Source: Hymenopellis radicata (taxonomy: Eukaryota; Basidiomycota; Agaricomycetes; Agaricales; Physalacriaceae). Taken from it: a stretch of DNA of 64,000 nt. The stretch covers positions 1 through 64,000 of the forward strand of contig JADNRX010000221.1 in NCBI GenBank assembly GCA_015501595.1, given 5' to 3'. Positions 10,796 to 23,310 of this stretch are shown here, piece by piece. Under the pieces are notes generated by a model. The model did no database searches. It was not told where the DNA came from and saw nothing but the letters and a program-made list of their open reading frames with translations. Position numbers and translations under genes: made by a program. Every line of letters starts with the position of its first letter. Within the stretch, counting starts at the first letter, position 1.

Positions 10796-12434
10796 ATGGC
10801 GACTTGCGCGCGCTGCGGATTTAAACCGGAAGCCTCGTTTGCCACGGACTCGCAGTCGGCTTGGAACATTGATGTTCTTAACGTCTTACGTTCGGGAGAT
10901 GCCCTACCAAGTGCCCGTATACCGGGTCGCGTAGCTGTACTGGAGGCTCGTTACCAAGCCATGCAAGACGACCTGGCATGCCTCGAAGAGCTGGTGGCGC
11001 AGAAGCGCAAAGAGCTCGCATCCACCCCCGCCGAAATCGAGCAGACCAAGTCCCTTGCCGCGCCCATCCGCTCCATTCCTCATGAAATCCTCCTTCACAT
11101 CTTTTCCCTCGTGGATGTTCCGGCTTTTCACGCCCTACATCCTCGACAACCCCCGTGTAGCTTCGGCCATGTGTGCAAGTTATGGCGCACATTGTCACGC
11201 TCTGCCCCGTCTCTGTGGTCCCGTGTGGATGTTGATCAAGATGATGGCCAGGTTTCCATGGACGTTCTTGAACAACATCTCGTTCTTTCTAATCCACGCC
11301 CTCTTACTGTATACTTTTCGTCGTATGACTCAGACTCACTGAGCAAGACGAAAGCTGTGCTCGACGCGCTCTCTGGGCATTCTATCCGACTGCAAGAACT
11401 AAAAATCGCCGCTGGGAAATTCGAGACAGAATGCTGTTTTAGCATGCTTTCTAAGGCTGACCTCAGACATTTGCAACGTCTGACGGTGCGCTGCTTCGGC
11501 GAGATTCATCGGCCGGTATTAACACCGTACGATATCGTGTTTCCCTCATCGCTCCGTGCCCTTAAGATGGATCTGCCGTTCAGCGCGTTCAAATCCGTAC
11601 AAGGGCAGTGGCAGACTTTGACGTCCTTCAGCGGACCGTTTGCAGGTGCAGGATCATTTCATCGGTTTATCGTCGCCGCGGAGAACCTCGCACGTCTGAG
11701 GATTTCTTGCATAGGGGACGAGGAGGACAGCCAAACAAGGACCGTATTTGTCCACGAGAACATCACTCACTTGACTCTCGGTCCATCGTGCAGCATGTCC
11801 CTTGCCCTCGACAATATATCGCTGCCACGTCTAGAGCATCTGATCCTCGACGAAGACTTGAATGGACCTCATAGCACCTGTCCAGTTCAGAGGCGCCAAA
11901 CTTACGACACAGTTCTTAGTCGCCTTCTTAATCGCTCTCAGTGTAATCTGAAAACCTTCATCCTCGCACGGCGTATACTTCGAACCTCAAACTCTGACAT
12001 CTATTTGGCGGATGTCGAATCTCATTTCCCTACAACTCCATCTCCATGATAACAGATACGTGAGCGATGCTGAAACCTCAACACTGCTTGATAGCCTGAC
12101 AGTCACACACTCTCAACAACCTCTCCCCGGCTTGCGCGAGCTGGAAATCACATGCTACATGTCAGTAGACCATTTATTCACTAATTCAAAACTCTATGAC
12201 ATGGTTGCGTCGCGTTGGAACGTTACAGGAAACGTTTCAAGGCTCTTAAAATTGACACTGGAGAACTACGCGGAGGACTTCGACGAGCCGAGTCGCATCA
12301 CCTATGAGACCTCGACATTCGCATCGTTCTTACTGAATTTGAAGGCTCAGGGGTTGGACGTTGTCTGGATGATGGGTGGGGGTTACCAAGATGTGCTTGC
12401 AGATGCGAAGAAGGCCCTGGAACGCTACCTTTGA
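10796..12434 (+). pseudogene. A-type F-box protein, copy 2, with a C-terminal frameshift
   Basis: The first 390 or so codons are intact: the CARCGF N-terminus, the coiled coil, the F-box (IRSIPHEILLHIF ... LWRTLSRSAPSLWSRV) and the leucine-rich part to SQCNLKTF. Compared with copy 1, one extra nucleotide lies near 11960-11970 (between 'aaaccttc' and 'gtatac'). This sends the frame into a short tail ending at 12049. The original frame resumes in another phase at about 12012 (MSNLISLQLHLHD) and runs to the normal end at 12434. A truncated 417-residue protein lacking the last repeats could still be made. Sequence divergence from the other copies is higher than between copies 1, 3 and 4. Confidence 0.85.
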
Positions 12435-12895
12435 CCTGCTTGTCTTCCGTATACCTATACCACCTGCAACGTTTCAACTCAGTGCTTTGTAGTATTTATC
12501 GGCGTATGAACGGGCGAAGAAAATAGTATAATTCATACGTGCCCTTGTCCGGAGTCGTTAACTCACCCGTCTAGTGCGCACACACCAGGATCACAGAGAA
12601 GAAGGTCACGGTCCGAATGTTTAAATGCGCACGTCTTGGAACAGCCAATCCGCTCTCGAGGAATCACGATGTCGAGTCGTTCAAGGTTTTGGAGGTAGCA
12701 CGACCGTTATCAACAGCCCAGCAAGACAACCTTTCAGGCGTCCACATTCTCGACGACCTGATTCGGCGTATCCATCTAGTGCTTCGCACCACTGGGTGCT
12801 ATTACAAGTCTAAACGGACGCCGCCAGAGAGTGTTATGCGGTCCATGGTATTACAATTCGTTTAGTACGGCAGATTTAGACTGAGTTATGTTAGC
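12435..12895. other. Convergent spacer, second copy
   Basis: Homologous to 3308-3767 and 40578-41040. I see no gene in it. Confidence 0.55.
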
Positions 12896-14115
12896 CTATG
12901 AAAAGTCCAAGACACCCCGGCTCGCAAGGCCCGGCATGGCCCTCCGCATGTCGCTTGCAAGTTCGGGGTGCATCAGGTCGGTGATCAGAGTCCTTTCGTC
13001 CTTCTCCTGGAAATGGAGCTTCTGTACGCCGCTGAATGCATTATGGGATAGCACGCCGTCGAGCGCGCTCCACGCATTTGAGATGGCCTCGACACAGAGA
13101 AGATAAGGGAATGCGAATGTAAGTTCAGTGAAATGGATAGTCGCGCCCGAGTTTGCCAGGAACTGGAATGCGGAGGACCACCATTCGACCATGGGTCGCA
13201 TGTCGTTGTGCGCCATATACAATTGGAGATGCATACAGTGCAGGCCATCAAATACGGAAAGAACATCTGTAGGTGGTCTGAGCACATAGCCTGGTAGTGT
13301 CATCAGTCGTCCATAGTACGCGGATTATAGCAGCACATACGACTGGATTTCAATTCTACTCTGAGGGAGTCCAGTCGGAGGGTCGATTGCCGAAACCAGG
13401 TGAGCCAAACCGTCATTTCGGTAAGGTTAAACGCAACAAGCTCGCAGTGTTTCAAACAAGGGAACGTGGTCTGGGGCTTTGAAAACCAGAATTGGAATGC
13501 GGTGAAGTTACCACCCCTTAGGCCCAAACGGAGAAACTCGACATATGGAAGTCGCACAACTTTTGCCGTAAATTCCGGACTTGGGGGTAGTACGAAATCA
13601 GCAATCAAGTGCGCCTGTTTGATTTGAGTTCCTTCGAGAGATGAAAGTGCTTGTTGGATATTATACTGGGTGTCAAGCCCATTAATCTTGAGTATAGTTA
13701 CCGATGATTGGCGTAGGAAATCGGCAAGGACCTTGGGGAAATGGTGGTGGACGAACAGGTCCTTCCATACATGGCTGATGTATGTCACGTTGATTGATGT
13801 AAGATGAGGTAGGCAACGAAGTAGAGTGGCAACGCAAGTTGAATATTGCACCACATTGACCGGACGCGACTCCATCGGAAGCTGGGATAGTGATATGTGG
13901 CGAATGAGTGTTCGGAGATGGGGATGGCGAGTGAGATGGGCAAGGACCTTCCTCATTATGGGATACTCGGAAAGATCCATCTGGTGGAAAAGAGCCTGCT
14001 GGCTTGGGCCGGACCATGCCCGAGCGACGAGTGCACAGCTGCGGAGAGTTGTTTTGTCGCCCAAAAGATACTCCATGATCGCATACACGAGCTCTGGTGG
14101 TAGGGGAAGGCTCAT
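12896..14115 (-). CDS. B-type F-box protein, complete (389 aa, 2 exons)
   Basis: Exon 1 is 13341-14115 and exon 2 is 12896-13290. The 50-nt intron has donor GTATGT and acceptor CTACCAG. Spliced length is exactly 390 codons. The N-terminal F-box is LPPELVYAIMEYLLGD ... LRSCALVARAWSGPSQQALF, followed by the HPHLRTLIRHI block, a leucine-rich centre, IHFTELTFAFPYLL, VLSHNAFSGVQKLHFQE and the terminus LASRGVLDFS. It is convergent with A-type copy 2. Exon 2 is nearly the same as the truncated copy at 3768-4187, so the A1/B1 and A2/B2 pairs are duplicates. Confidence 0.88.
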
Positions 14116-14645
14116 TTGTGTAGCGGGCTACTGTTCTGCGAGTATATTTGTTGGTAGATGAAATGACGGGACAAGGCAAAACCTCACTAGACCAGGTGTT
14201 CACAGCAGGACCAGAACGAGATTCGTGACGTATTTGTCCGAGTTGGAACGTGTTCGACGGTGAAGAAAGAAAAAGGGATACTCGAAACGCAAGACAACAA
14301 GCAAGGATGCGGCTGAGGCTGAGACTAATCGATTCTGTTCCAGACATGAACAAGACCTCACCGCAACAATACACCACAAACCCAACCTGGCGTTATGCCG
14401 ATGCGATAGTTGAGCATCAGGTGGACGAACAATGAAAACGTATTTATGATGTCTGAAAGTTGTCCTACCATCATCGATCATGAGTCATCAAACTGATCTC
14501 TTTTCCGACGTCCATGAAGCACGATCTCGACGTCGCCTTATTGTCCTCTCGCCTTGTCCCCAGAATGCCTCCCACTTGGTCTGTCAAGTCCCTTTTTGGG
14601 TTACCCATGCGTTGACTGTGGACCTCGATCGCGCCATTGTTCTTC
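14116..14645. other. Intergenic region upstream of a B-type gene
   Basis: No supportable gene. It contains the divergent upstream regions of the B gene at 14115 and of the small gene at 14699. Confidence 0.4.
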
Positions 14646-14648
14646 CTC

Positions 14649-14657
14649 TATAAAAAG
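14649..14657 (+). promoter_or_regulatory. TATA box of the small gene at 14699
   Basis: A consensus TATAAAA-type element sits about 45 bp before the ATG in a C/T-rich stretch, a usual position for a fungal TATA box with a short leader. Weakly supported because the gene itself is tentative. Confidence 0.4.
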
Positions 14658-14698
14658 CCGTGTATTTATGGGACTCATGTTATCCTCTTCCCCTCACC

Positions 14699-15280
14699 AT
14701 GGCTCTTTTTCCTCTCGCACACCGCGCAGAACTCCGTGCTCAGCTGGAAGCTGAACGGCTTGAACAAGAGTGCCAACGTCAACTTGCTCTCGGCCGCCCA
14801 CGAGCACCGATACCCCACGGAAATGAAATCATGCCCATGTCTCAGCTCAACTGGAACCCCAGGAACAACGACTTGTTCAGCCATATCTTGTATGTGATCA
14901 CTCACAGCTTTGCCCTTACTCATCATCCATTGACAGTGTGTCCAGCAGTACGACCACCCGGCTACCACCTTCAGGAGTAAGTCGACTCAACGACATTCGG
15001 AAGAATGGGTCGGCCCAGTGTACAATGTGGGTATTCTACACTGGTCTTATTCGGTGTCCATTTCTGACATGTCGCAGCTGGTCACGATGTCCACGAGGGA
15101 ATTCCTCATCTAGATGCTTTATACCACTGCAGGGCAGACAAAGCGTGCTCAGAAGCGAAAGCAGGCACCATCAGATGATTCGGATGAGGAGAACGAGGAG
15201 AGTGGTGCACGAGAAGGTGAGCAAGGAGGTGAACAAGGAAGCGAGAATGACGGTGTCGACGATTATAGCCAGTTGTAGCA
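14699..15280 (+). CDS. Small spliced gene of unknown function, acidic C-terminus (tentative)
   Basis: The ATG at 14699 opens an arginine/glutamate-rich helical start (RAELRAQLEAERLEQECQRQ), running to DLFSHIL. A donor GTATGT at about 14890 and acceptor TTGACAG at about 14936 frame a 47-nt intron. Downstream, one frame reads QQYDHPATTFRSKSTQRHSE then EWVGPVYN, and after a second probable intron ends with a basic-then-acidic tail (TKRAQKRKQAPSDDSDEENE ... GVDDYSQL) at a stop near 15280. Joining exon 1 to that frame needs a phase my splice sites do not give, so the model is incomplete. I do not recognise the protein. Confidence 0.35.
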
Positions 15281-15639
15281 CGGTCTCTTACTGAAAGTTC
15301 CGCATTTCATATATCCTTTCTGCTGTGCGTATAGGTTATATTCATTAAGCACCATGTTCATCCAGTGGCATCAATTATACAATGTTTGCACCTTCGATAT
15401 GCCTCCATGAACCACACGGAAACCTGTTATACTTCGCAACAGATCAACATCCTCAAGATGAAGAATGGCATCACGGGGATGACACCTCGATGTTAGCAGA
15501 GGTACATCGAACCGATGTCCGGGTGTCAGAATTATGTCTTTCTGATTAAAGCTTTGTATTACAAAAAGGCGTCCACAAAGAACAATGATGATGCCTCCTC
15601 CCCGATCCATTTGTAACGCCAAACATGCATCGCCCAGAC

Positions 15640-16058
15640 GTCGGTCCCGTCCCGTGGTGTAGTAGTAGTTAGTCGGATAGTACGACTTGAGAAGCTATTC
15701 CTCTGTCCTCTGGCGAGTGATTCCGAGGATCGACTCTTGGTTAGATGATGGGAAGAGACAGGCCACGGGCTCGAACAGACGTCGAGACGTGATCAATCAT
15801 CACATGATAAGACTTCGGACTTTTTAGTGACTTTTTGCAAACACCTATAGCTCGTTCAAGTACGCGTTTCCGTTTCTGTACAGCAGGTTACAAGTGCATT
15901 TCATGTGAGCCAAATGAAAGGGTGAAATTTACAGTTCTTTCGGTGTGTGTGTGTGTATAACACCGGCTACTACCACGTTTGTTCCTCTGGTCCGACATGC
16001 CAGCAGCCACCCAACTACGAGACCACTCGATACTACACGGGACTCTCTCGTGCTTTTC
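15640..16058. repeat. Duplicated 3' flank of B-type genes, with a (GT)7 run
   Basis: Homologous to 19730-20160, 33300-33649 and, in its last part, 41210-41329: shared blocks include 'gcgtttccgttc', 'catcacatgat' and 'tttacagttctttcggtgt'. A pure GT dinucleotide run lies at 15943-15956 in this copy only. The stretch 15290-15640 contains nothing I can assign. Confidence 0.55.
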
Positions 16059-17330
16059 CTACGAAAAACAGAGAACTCCTCGACTGGCGAGGGACGGCAT
16101 AGTGCGCCGTACCAGAGATGCGAGCTCTGGATGCATTTGGTCAGTGACTTGGGCATTCCCGCAATCAGAGCCGTCCTCAAAGCGAATACGCTGCACGCCA
16201 GCAAATGCCGCATGGGATAATACTTGGTCCAGTGCTTCCCACTCGCGCGAAGTAGACTCGAGGTCTTTAAGACGGCTGAACGTGAACGTGAGTTCAGTGA
16301 AGTGAATGGGTGTGCCCGAATCGGCCAGGTGGCGGAACATCGAGGAGAACCAGTTGATCAACAGTGCCGGCGCTTCGAGGCGCCCAGTAGCGATGTCAGA
16401 TATACACAACTTGAAATGCTTAAAGCGAAGGCCTTCGAAGAGCGCATCACTCGGTAGCTCATCGTCCTCTCGAAGACAGTCTAATGGTTTCGTCAGGATT
16501 GAATCTGGCAGTCATATGTAGAATAACGAACGACGCATTAATTCCAGTCTGAATGATTCCAATCGGAGAGCTGCAGGTTGCAGAATATCATGAAACAAAA
16601 GGCCTATGTCTTCAGCCTCATTGATGACAACCTCGAAGTGTTTTAGGTGGGGAAACATTGTTGGCCACTGGCAGAGCCAGAAGTTGAGTGCGCCGCACAG
16701 TCGGAGGACGTTGTCTAAATCGACGCGGAGCAGTTCAATCGCGGGAAGGTGTACGATGGTGAGTGTCGGGTCGAAAAAGGCCACCGGAACGGCGTCGGAT
16801 CCGTGGGGCTCTGTCTCCAAAGCGACTCGTTTAATGTTGGAGCCTTCTAGAATTGAGAACATTTGTTGGAAGTCCACCTCATCTAGGATATCGCGAATGG
16901 TTAGCGCTGTCAGGGATTCAGACGTGCGCGCGAAAGCGCGGAATGCTTCGAAAAATCGTTGATCGTGGGTATCCCAGGATCGGTTTCTTTCGAATGCGAT
17001 GTCCAGCGAGGTTAAGCGAGGCATGAGAGGGAACAAGGCGGCGAGGGAGGACAGATAGTTGTCCCGCACCCGTTCGCTCTCACTGAAACCTAATTCAGTG
17101 CACATTTGCACACGCAGGATGAGACGTTGAAGGTGTGGATAGCGTGTGAGATGAGCGGGAAGGTGGATCACCGGCAGATAACTCCACAAGTAGAGTTTAT
17201 GGAAGAGGACGCGCTGGCAGGGAATTGTCCACGTCCGCGCAACGAGAGCACAGCTTTTCAATGTACGTTTGTCGTATCGCAAATGCTCGGCGACGATGTC
17301 CACGAGCTCCGGTGGCAGAGGAAGGCTCAT
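16059..17330 (-). CDS. B-type F-box protein, complete (406 aa, 2 exons)
   Basis: Exon 1 is 16532-17330 and exon 2 is 16059-16480. The 51-nt intron has the family donor GTTCGT, branch CCTGACG and acceptor ATTAG. Spliced length is exactly 407 codons. I chose the ATG at 17330 (MSLPLPPELVDIVAEHL) because it matches other B starts; the frame is open further upstream but without an ATG. The N-terminal F-box runs to CQRVLFHKL. Then come PHLQRLILRV, DTHDQRFFEAFRAF, DFQQMFSILEGSNIKRV, a leucine-rich part, FTELTFTFSRL, LDQVLSHAAFAGVQRIRFE and LASRGVLCFS. Likely SCF substrate adaptor (family inference). Confidence 0.88.
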
Positions 17331-17539
17331 CTCTGAAGTGCCACTTGACCGGTTTCCTTTCAAGACGTGGATTTGTTTCGGTAGTCTGGTCGAAGATGAA
17401 AGGCATAAACTTACCAGCCCTGGAGTCTACCAATTTAAGAGGTTAAAGACTAGAAGAAGTGAACGTGTCCGAGTTAGAAACGTGTTTAATGAAGAAGTCT
17501 ACGTGTACTTGCTTGATATCTAGCAGCCCAGGTAGGTAG

Positions 17540-19320
17540 TCGAATCAAGGTGTGCAGTTCAAGCTAGAGGACCATTGAACGGTCAGTCATTTGCTTGAGA
17601 TGCGGACAGGAACACGACAAACATACCGTGGATGATCGTCGAAAGGCAAATGCCACTTGATCGACAACCACCACCACCATTTTGGTTTTCGTTCAACTTC
17701 CCCTTTCAAACCCTTTCCTTGCTTGAATTCATGGACACAATGACTCTGGTGCGTTATTGCGAAATAGTTGGCTTGGAGTTCTCCTGATTTTTGCACCCAG
17801 ATTTTACCTCTTTTTGAAGCCTTAGGCTTCGTCTCCCGCAGAAAAGGGCCATTTCTCTAAATTTCGCCAGGACGACGTAGGCAGTGTGGATACATACTCG
17901 TCCTCGATTCAGACGGTCCCGGCTCGCGTCCTTAATGCTCAAATCCGACTCGACATTTCCTTTCTGGCATGGCGCGAGAAGAGGGCGGCCTACGATATGC
18001 GCTCCGAGACAATCATTCTCGACACAACGCACTATGACAGCGCCGCTCAAGCGCTTCGCACGATGGCCCTCTAATCCGTCAATTGACTGTAGCCAAAGAC
18101 GGATGCAGGAGGACCAGGCGACCTCTCGTGCGTTTTCGCGAAACAATTTGCTTCATTTCTCCTAATTCACAGTTTAGCCTAGATTGCGCACCGCTCTTGA
18201 GTGTGGTCCACTAGAGATATGGACTATTCTGCTCCATTTGGGAAGGACGCGAGGATGATGTTTACGATACCCTTGCTGACTGGTACGTCCTTGCATGACC
18301 GTTCGCCCTCGCGTCCTTGATGTCAAGTAGACTGGGCTCTCTTAATGACTCTGAGCAGAGTGGAACCTGCGATATACCCTTATCCTTGTCATATCGTGCA
18401 TGTCTACGACAGCCGCAAGCCTCCCGGATCCCTCGCGTTTCCGGCACCATCTACCAGCGTTCCCATCTATCCCGCCCAAACATTTCATTCACAGGCACGG
18501 AGGGATGCGCATTACGCCCTTCGGTTTGTATTCAATTCGACATATCCCACCGTGTTGAGCTCATATACGCTTTCAGATATTGAACGCCACGATGACCAAC
18601 ATTGTCCCTGACTCCCTCCAGCTTCGCCTTGAATTAAAGAAAACCACTTTAAGAAACATCGTGCGTTTCGGGGAATGTCCTGCCTGACATTTGCTGATTA
18701 TCTCGTTAGATTATCCCTTCAATATATGTTGCCTTCATCTAGTCCCCCACATTCGCAACGCGGAAACGCCGGAGCCATTTCGTCGGATTGCATCCTGGAC
18801 TATGACTACGAACGATAATCGCCGCCATCTTTTATGTCTTTGTCTTTTTTTACACCAGATACACACGAGACGCGCAGGTTCTGCATGTCGCCTATAGCGA
18901 GGATGTCAAGTGGGTGATAAGCTTGGAGACAGACGTGCTAGAGCAAACAGGCATGGATCTAGCGAATGGCAAGGAATCGTCGGGGATGCGGAAGGATGTA
19001 GCGATGAGCCAGGTCGAAACCGCTGCCATACGCGAAGCCACTTCGAAAGCACGGCTGTGGGAAGCTGTTCGCGATCGTGCCGGAAGCCATGCAGCAGCAC
19101 AAGCGCGCCTGTTCAGTCGGAGGCCGACAAGAGGTTGTACACAAAGGTCGTTGAGCTGAAGGACCCGTCGCATCGGGAAGCGCGGCAAGGCAAATCCGGA
19201 TTCAGATGAACAAGGAGGGAGAGCCGAGACAGGCAATGAAGCATAGAATCCTAATTCGACCGGATGGCTGACGAAGTGCAGCGCGCGGTGAATGATGAGG
19301 ACGCGCGCAGAGAGGGGAGG
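17540..19320 (+). other. Degenerate module C/D fragments
   Basis: This stretch shares blocks with other C modules: a coding-like reading ARVLNAQIRLDISFLAWREK near 17930 has counterparts near 29640 and 44090, and RRDAHYALRFVFNSTYPTVL near 18500 has a counterpart near 30470. From about 18890 a charged coiled-coil-like reading resembles module D. No copy is open from end to end, so I treat it as a decayed gene pair, not as CDS. Function not recognised. Confidence 0.45.
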
Positions 19321-19729
19321 GAGAGGCAGCGGCGGAACGGGATTATCTCAACGAGTCCGTGGCGGCGGAGGCGAGTAGTCGACATGCTCCATATGTGATC
19401 TCGCAATATGGTTGGGCCTCCAGCGCGGCGCCGAGGGATGGTGCTCTCACGGAACCGACGCGCCCTTGACCTGATGAGCGTAGCGCTTTGCCGTTTGACG
19501 AGCTTGGAGAGGGAGATATGCGATAGCCGATATACTCTATTGAAGGAGTTCTCCAGGTATGCGAATGGTGTACGAGTGTTGATAAGTATGCGAGGATATT
19601 TGGTGAGATAAAGTGGGCGCTTGGGCTGAAACTATAGGTGGATAGGCGGTTGGACAGGGCCGGTACTGCGATACCAAGGAAGTTTTGTATGCTGAGTGTT
19701 ATGGAATGTTGTACCTAAGTTATAGCAAT

Positions 19730-20160
19730 CCCAGAATCTATGTTGAGCTTACTTACAACCAAATGCACTGTACTGCTCTGCAGTTGAGTCCCGATTGAGG
19801 TAGTACAGGATAAAGCAGTGCAACGACGTTCCGGATAGCACTGCATGGCAATTTCAGTAAGAGCCACTACTACGCCTCTGTAGAGCGATTCCGGGGACCT
19901 GCCAAATGATAGCAAGAGGCAGGTCGTTTTCACACGACGTAACATCGATTACATGATGATATGATTTCAGGTTTTGTACCCTTGTTCAACTACGCGTTTC
20001 CGTTCGCATCGTCGACGTAAGCATATAATACGCCGCGTGAAGGCGTAGTTACTTCGTATGGCTATAACACTACCACTTCTGTCCCTCTGGTCCGACCTAC
20101 ACTCCCTTCCTCAGTCACCCAACTAAGAGACGAGTTCTCGCTAGACTTTCCCACCCTGTT
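19730..20160. repeat. Duplicated 3' flank of B-type genes
   Basis: Second copy of the flank described at 15640-16058. It includes the 'cctctgtagagcgattccgg' block that is also found at 33374, and the 'gcgtttccgttc' block. There is no gene in it. The preceding 19321-19730 holds nothing recognisable. Confidence 0.5.
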
Positions 20161-21409
20161 CTACTCGAAGCAAAGAACTCCCCGACTCGCAAGGCGCGGC
20201 AAAGTGCGCCGTATCACGGATGCAAGCTCTGGCTGTGCGGAGTCGGTGATAAGAGTCCTCTCCTCCTCGAAGTGAATGCGCTGCACGCTCCTAAATGCTG
20301 AATGGGACAGTACTTCATCAAGTGTTGCCCACTCGGCTGAAACAGCCTCGACGTCGTCGAGCTCCGGCGCGAATGTGAACGTGAGTTCGACGAAATGAAC
20401 AGTAGTGCCCGAATTGGCCAAGTGGCGAAACATAGAGGTGAACCAGTTGATCAGTGTTGCCTCGTCGTCGCCATAAGGCTCACTGGTACTGGAGGTACAT
20501 AGATGAAAATGTTTGACGTTAAGGCCTTCGAAGAGGCCCTCGTTAGTCGGCAGTTCCTCCTCGTCAAATTGAAACATAGCTGACGGCTTCGTTAGGATTT
20601 GCTTCTAGTAATCACATGGAGAATAACGAACTATGCGTCAATTCCAGTCTGAATGATTCCAGTTGAAGAGCTACAGGTTGCAGAACATCCCGGAGCCATA
20701 TGCCTAGGTCGAAAGGCCGACTGATGACAACCTCCAAGTGTTTTAAATTGGGGAACATGGTCGAGCATTGGCGGAGCCAGAAGGTGAGAGCACTGCGCAG
20801 TGGTCAGGCGTAGGCCAACCCCATGCGAAGGCGTTCGATAGCGGGAAGGTGTACGACACTCAGCGTCGAGCTGAAAAAATCCACCCGAGGCGGATCGCCA
20901 AGTTGGTACTCCGTGTACAAAGAGACACGTTTAATGTTGGTGCCTTCCAGATATGAAAACATTTGTTGAAAATCAGTCTCAGCTCGAAGATTGTGAACAG
21001 CAAGGCCTGTGAGGCATTTAGATGTGTGCAGGAAAGCACCAAACGCTTCGATGAATTGTTGATCGTGAGCATCCCAGGATCGGGATCTGTCGAACGCGAT
21101 AGCAAGAGAGGTTAAACGAGGAATGAGAGGGAATAGGGCAATGAGGGCGGACAGATAGTCGTTGGAGGGGTGGGGCTTTTGGATTGCAATCCATTTGATG
21201 GAATTTTGGAGGTGGGGATAGCGTCGGAGGTGGTGGAGGAGCCGGGGGACTATGTAAGAGTCGTACAAGGCGATGTTGCGAAAGAGGGCGCGCCGGCAGG
21301 GAATGACCCATATTCGTGATACGAGCGCGCAGCTTTGGAGAGTTTGTTTGTCCCAGAGATGTTGTACGACCAACTCCACGAGCTCTGGGAGTAAAAGAGG
21401 ATTGTCCAT
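20161..21409 (-). pseudogene. B-type F-box protein interrupted by a single in-frame UGA
   Basis: Exon 1 is 20632-21409 and exon 2 is 20161-20579, with a 52-nt intron (donor GTTCGT, branch CCTAACG, acceptor GTCAG). The two exons sum to exactly 399 codons and every family block is present: MDNPLLLPELVELVVQHL, DAHDQQFIEAFGAF, DFQQMFSYLEGTNIKRV, MFPNLKHLEVVIS, FVELTFTFAPEL and LASRGVLCFE. The only lesion is a TGA at 20804-20806 (after MGLAYA), about halfway. The reading frame on both sides is otherwise undamaged, so inactivation looks very recent. Confidence 0.85.
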
Positions 21410-21539
21410 TAGAGACGTGGCCCTATGAACAGGTTGGTCACGGTATGGATGGTGGTTAGTCGAACGCTAATAGAAGGACTCTTCACCTGAATGGATTCAG
21501 ATTTAGATACATGTTGAATTGGGAAAGACATACGAGAAC

Positions 21540-23310
21540 AAGCTCAAATGCGCTGTGTCCGATCCACTAACTTGAAGGACACGTCGCAAAATATCTAGTT
21601 CCCCAAAATACTCTATATGCCGAAGCTTTTAGATAGAGATCGTGGAGGTTGATGGTGGTCGGAAGCCAAAAGCGGGTTGATCTCGCTTGACCACTACCCA
21701 CCATCATCGTACGCGTTTCCGAATTCGAGCCATTTTCTTGCAACATTTTCCTGTGCGTCTTATTCAATCAATCTACACCTATTTTCCTCAACTTCAAATC
21801 AAGCACGGCCGCGCAGGAACATAAAAAATGCTGACATGGTTGGTCCACGGGCAGCTGGTGCGTTGGCTATATGCCTAGTAGACCTAACATGCTGATATCC
21901 ATGTTCAAAGCAGGTAACGACTTGATGTCGATCAACAGGCCAACCCAGCCTCCTTCCATCCCATACGGATCTGGCTCGAGTCACTTACTACGCGCCTTCC
22001 TTATTACGGTCGCCCACGAGGACGCGGCGCAATGGCGTGGCTTTGCTTCATGACAACGTCTAGGACAGGAGACGCGTCGAGGAACGTAAAGCCTCCCGGC
22101 CATGTCTCGCATATGAAAGTCTGACGGTTTGGTCGCCCCGTACAGGCCTTGCAAACTGCAAGTCAGGCTTCGCTTGCTGCTTTGGCTTCACAGGCCGACG
22201 AGAAGTCATCCTCCAGATTTCGGGGGCGCGCGTCGGGATCTGGTGCGTAGTCGCGTCCATATCACTCCACGAATTCCAATTAATTCATTCCTAGCGAGTA
22301 ATGAATCTGTCGGTGTTAGAATCGCCCAATATCCCCACACTCATTATCCCAGGTCCAACGGTGACCTTTGATACCATACAAAGGATACCCATTATCGCGC
22401 CCCAACATACGAGACTAGCCCCAACATTCGGTTCATAGATATCGACGCCCTGTCGTCCGCGTTGTTGGGCTCGTTCATGCTATACATCTAGTTCGTCCAG
22501 GCCCAACCAACGCGCTAGAAAGCCGAATCAACGTTATAGGGATACTCGGAACACGCGGCTCGTGCGTCTTGGGGAATGCATTACCTTTCATTTGCTGATT
22601 GTCATTTAGGACATCTCTCCGCTAAAACGCTACATTCATCTGAAGGCCCGCCATCATCCACAGGAGGAAATGATGGAGCCGTTTCGTTGAACCTCTTCCA
22701 ATGGCCGCCGCCCCTACCGTCTGTTATGTCCCCGGATTTTCTCGCACCAGGAACACGCGAACGATTTACATGCAAGACTGGCTTTAGGACGGTCGGCGGA
22801 AGGCGACCGAGCTACGTTCAGAATCATCGATGAGTTATGCTGTGTTCAAGAGTGAGCATCAACAAGTCTCTTGTACGATCTTTCTGATTGACGGTCTCCT
22901 GATAGGGTAGACGTGCAGCGCCTGAGCAAGAAACTAACGTCGCTCAGCTTCCCTGTTCATCGTCGCGCGACAAACCAAGCACATACGCGTCACCCGAAGC
23001 TACCTGCCGCCCAGCGCATTTAACTCCCGAATCGCGTTACCGGACTGGAACTCATTGCGGTTCTCCTCCCACTGTGACTCCAAACAACTTCTCCCCGGAG
23101 CATGCCTTCCCCCCTCCCCTTATCGAGTATGTGGATGGCAACTCAGGACATCGAAACTACGTTTATAGTCATGCCGAGAACTAGATTTGGACGGGGATCA
23201 TAGACTCGTGATATTTTGCTGGGATCTTGCTCGCTCGCAATTCCTTCCAGAAGGCTTTCATGTCCGGCAAGACCAGCTCACGGAGTGCGACTTCGTTTGC
23301 TAGCTAGCAT
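21540..23310 (+). other. Degenerate module C, copy upstream of A-type gene 3
   Basis: Homologous to 35050-36500 and more distantly to 28480-29500 and 42860-43600. The most conserved + strand peptide is LISMFKAGNDLMSINRPTQP (near 21895), with PYGSGS following. Further blocks are 'gtcgcgtccatatcactc', 'cttggggaatgca', and 'tgtccccggatttt'. Stops interrupt all frames. It begins just upstream of the B-type gene at 20161-21409 and is divergent from it. No known family recognised. Confidence 0.5.
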
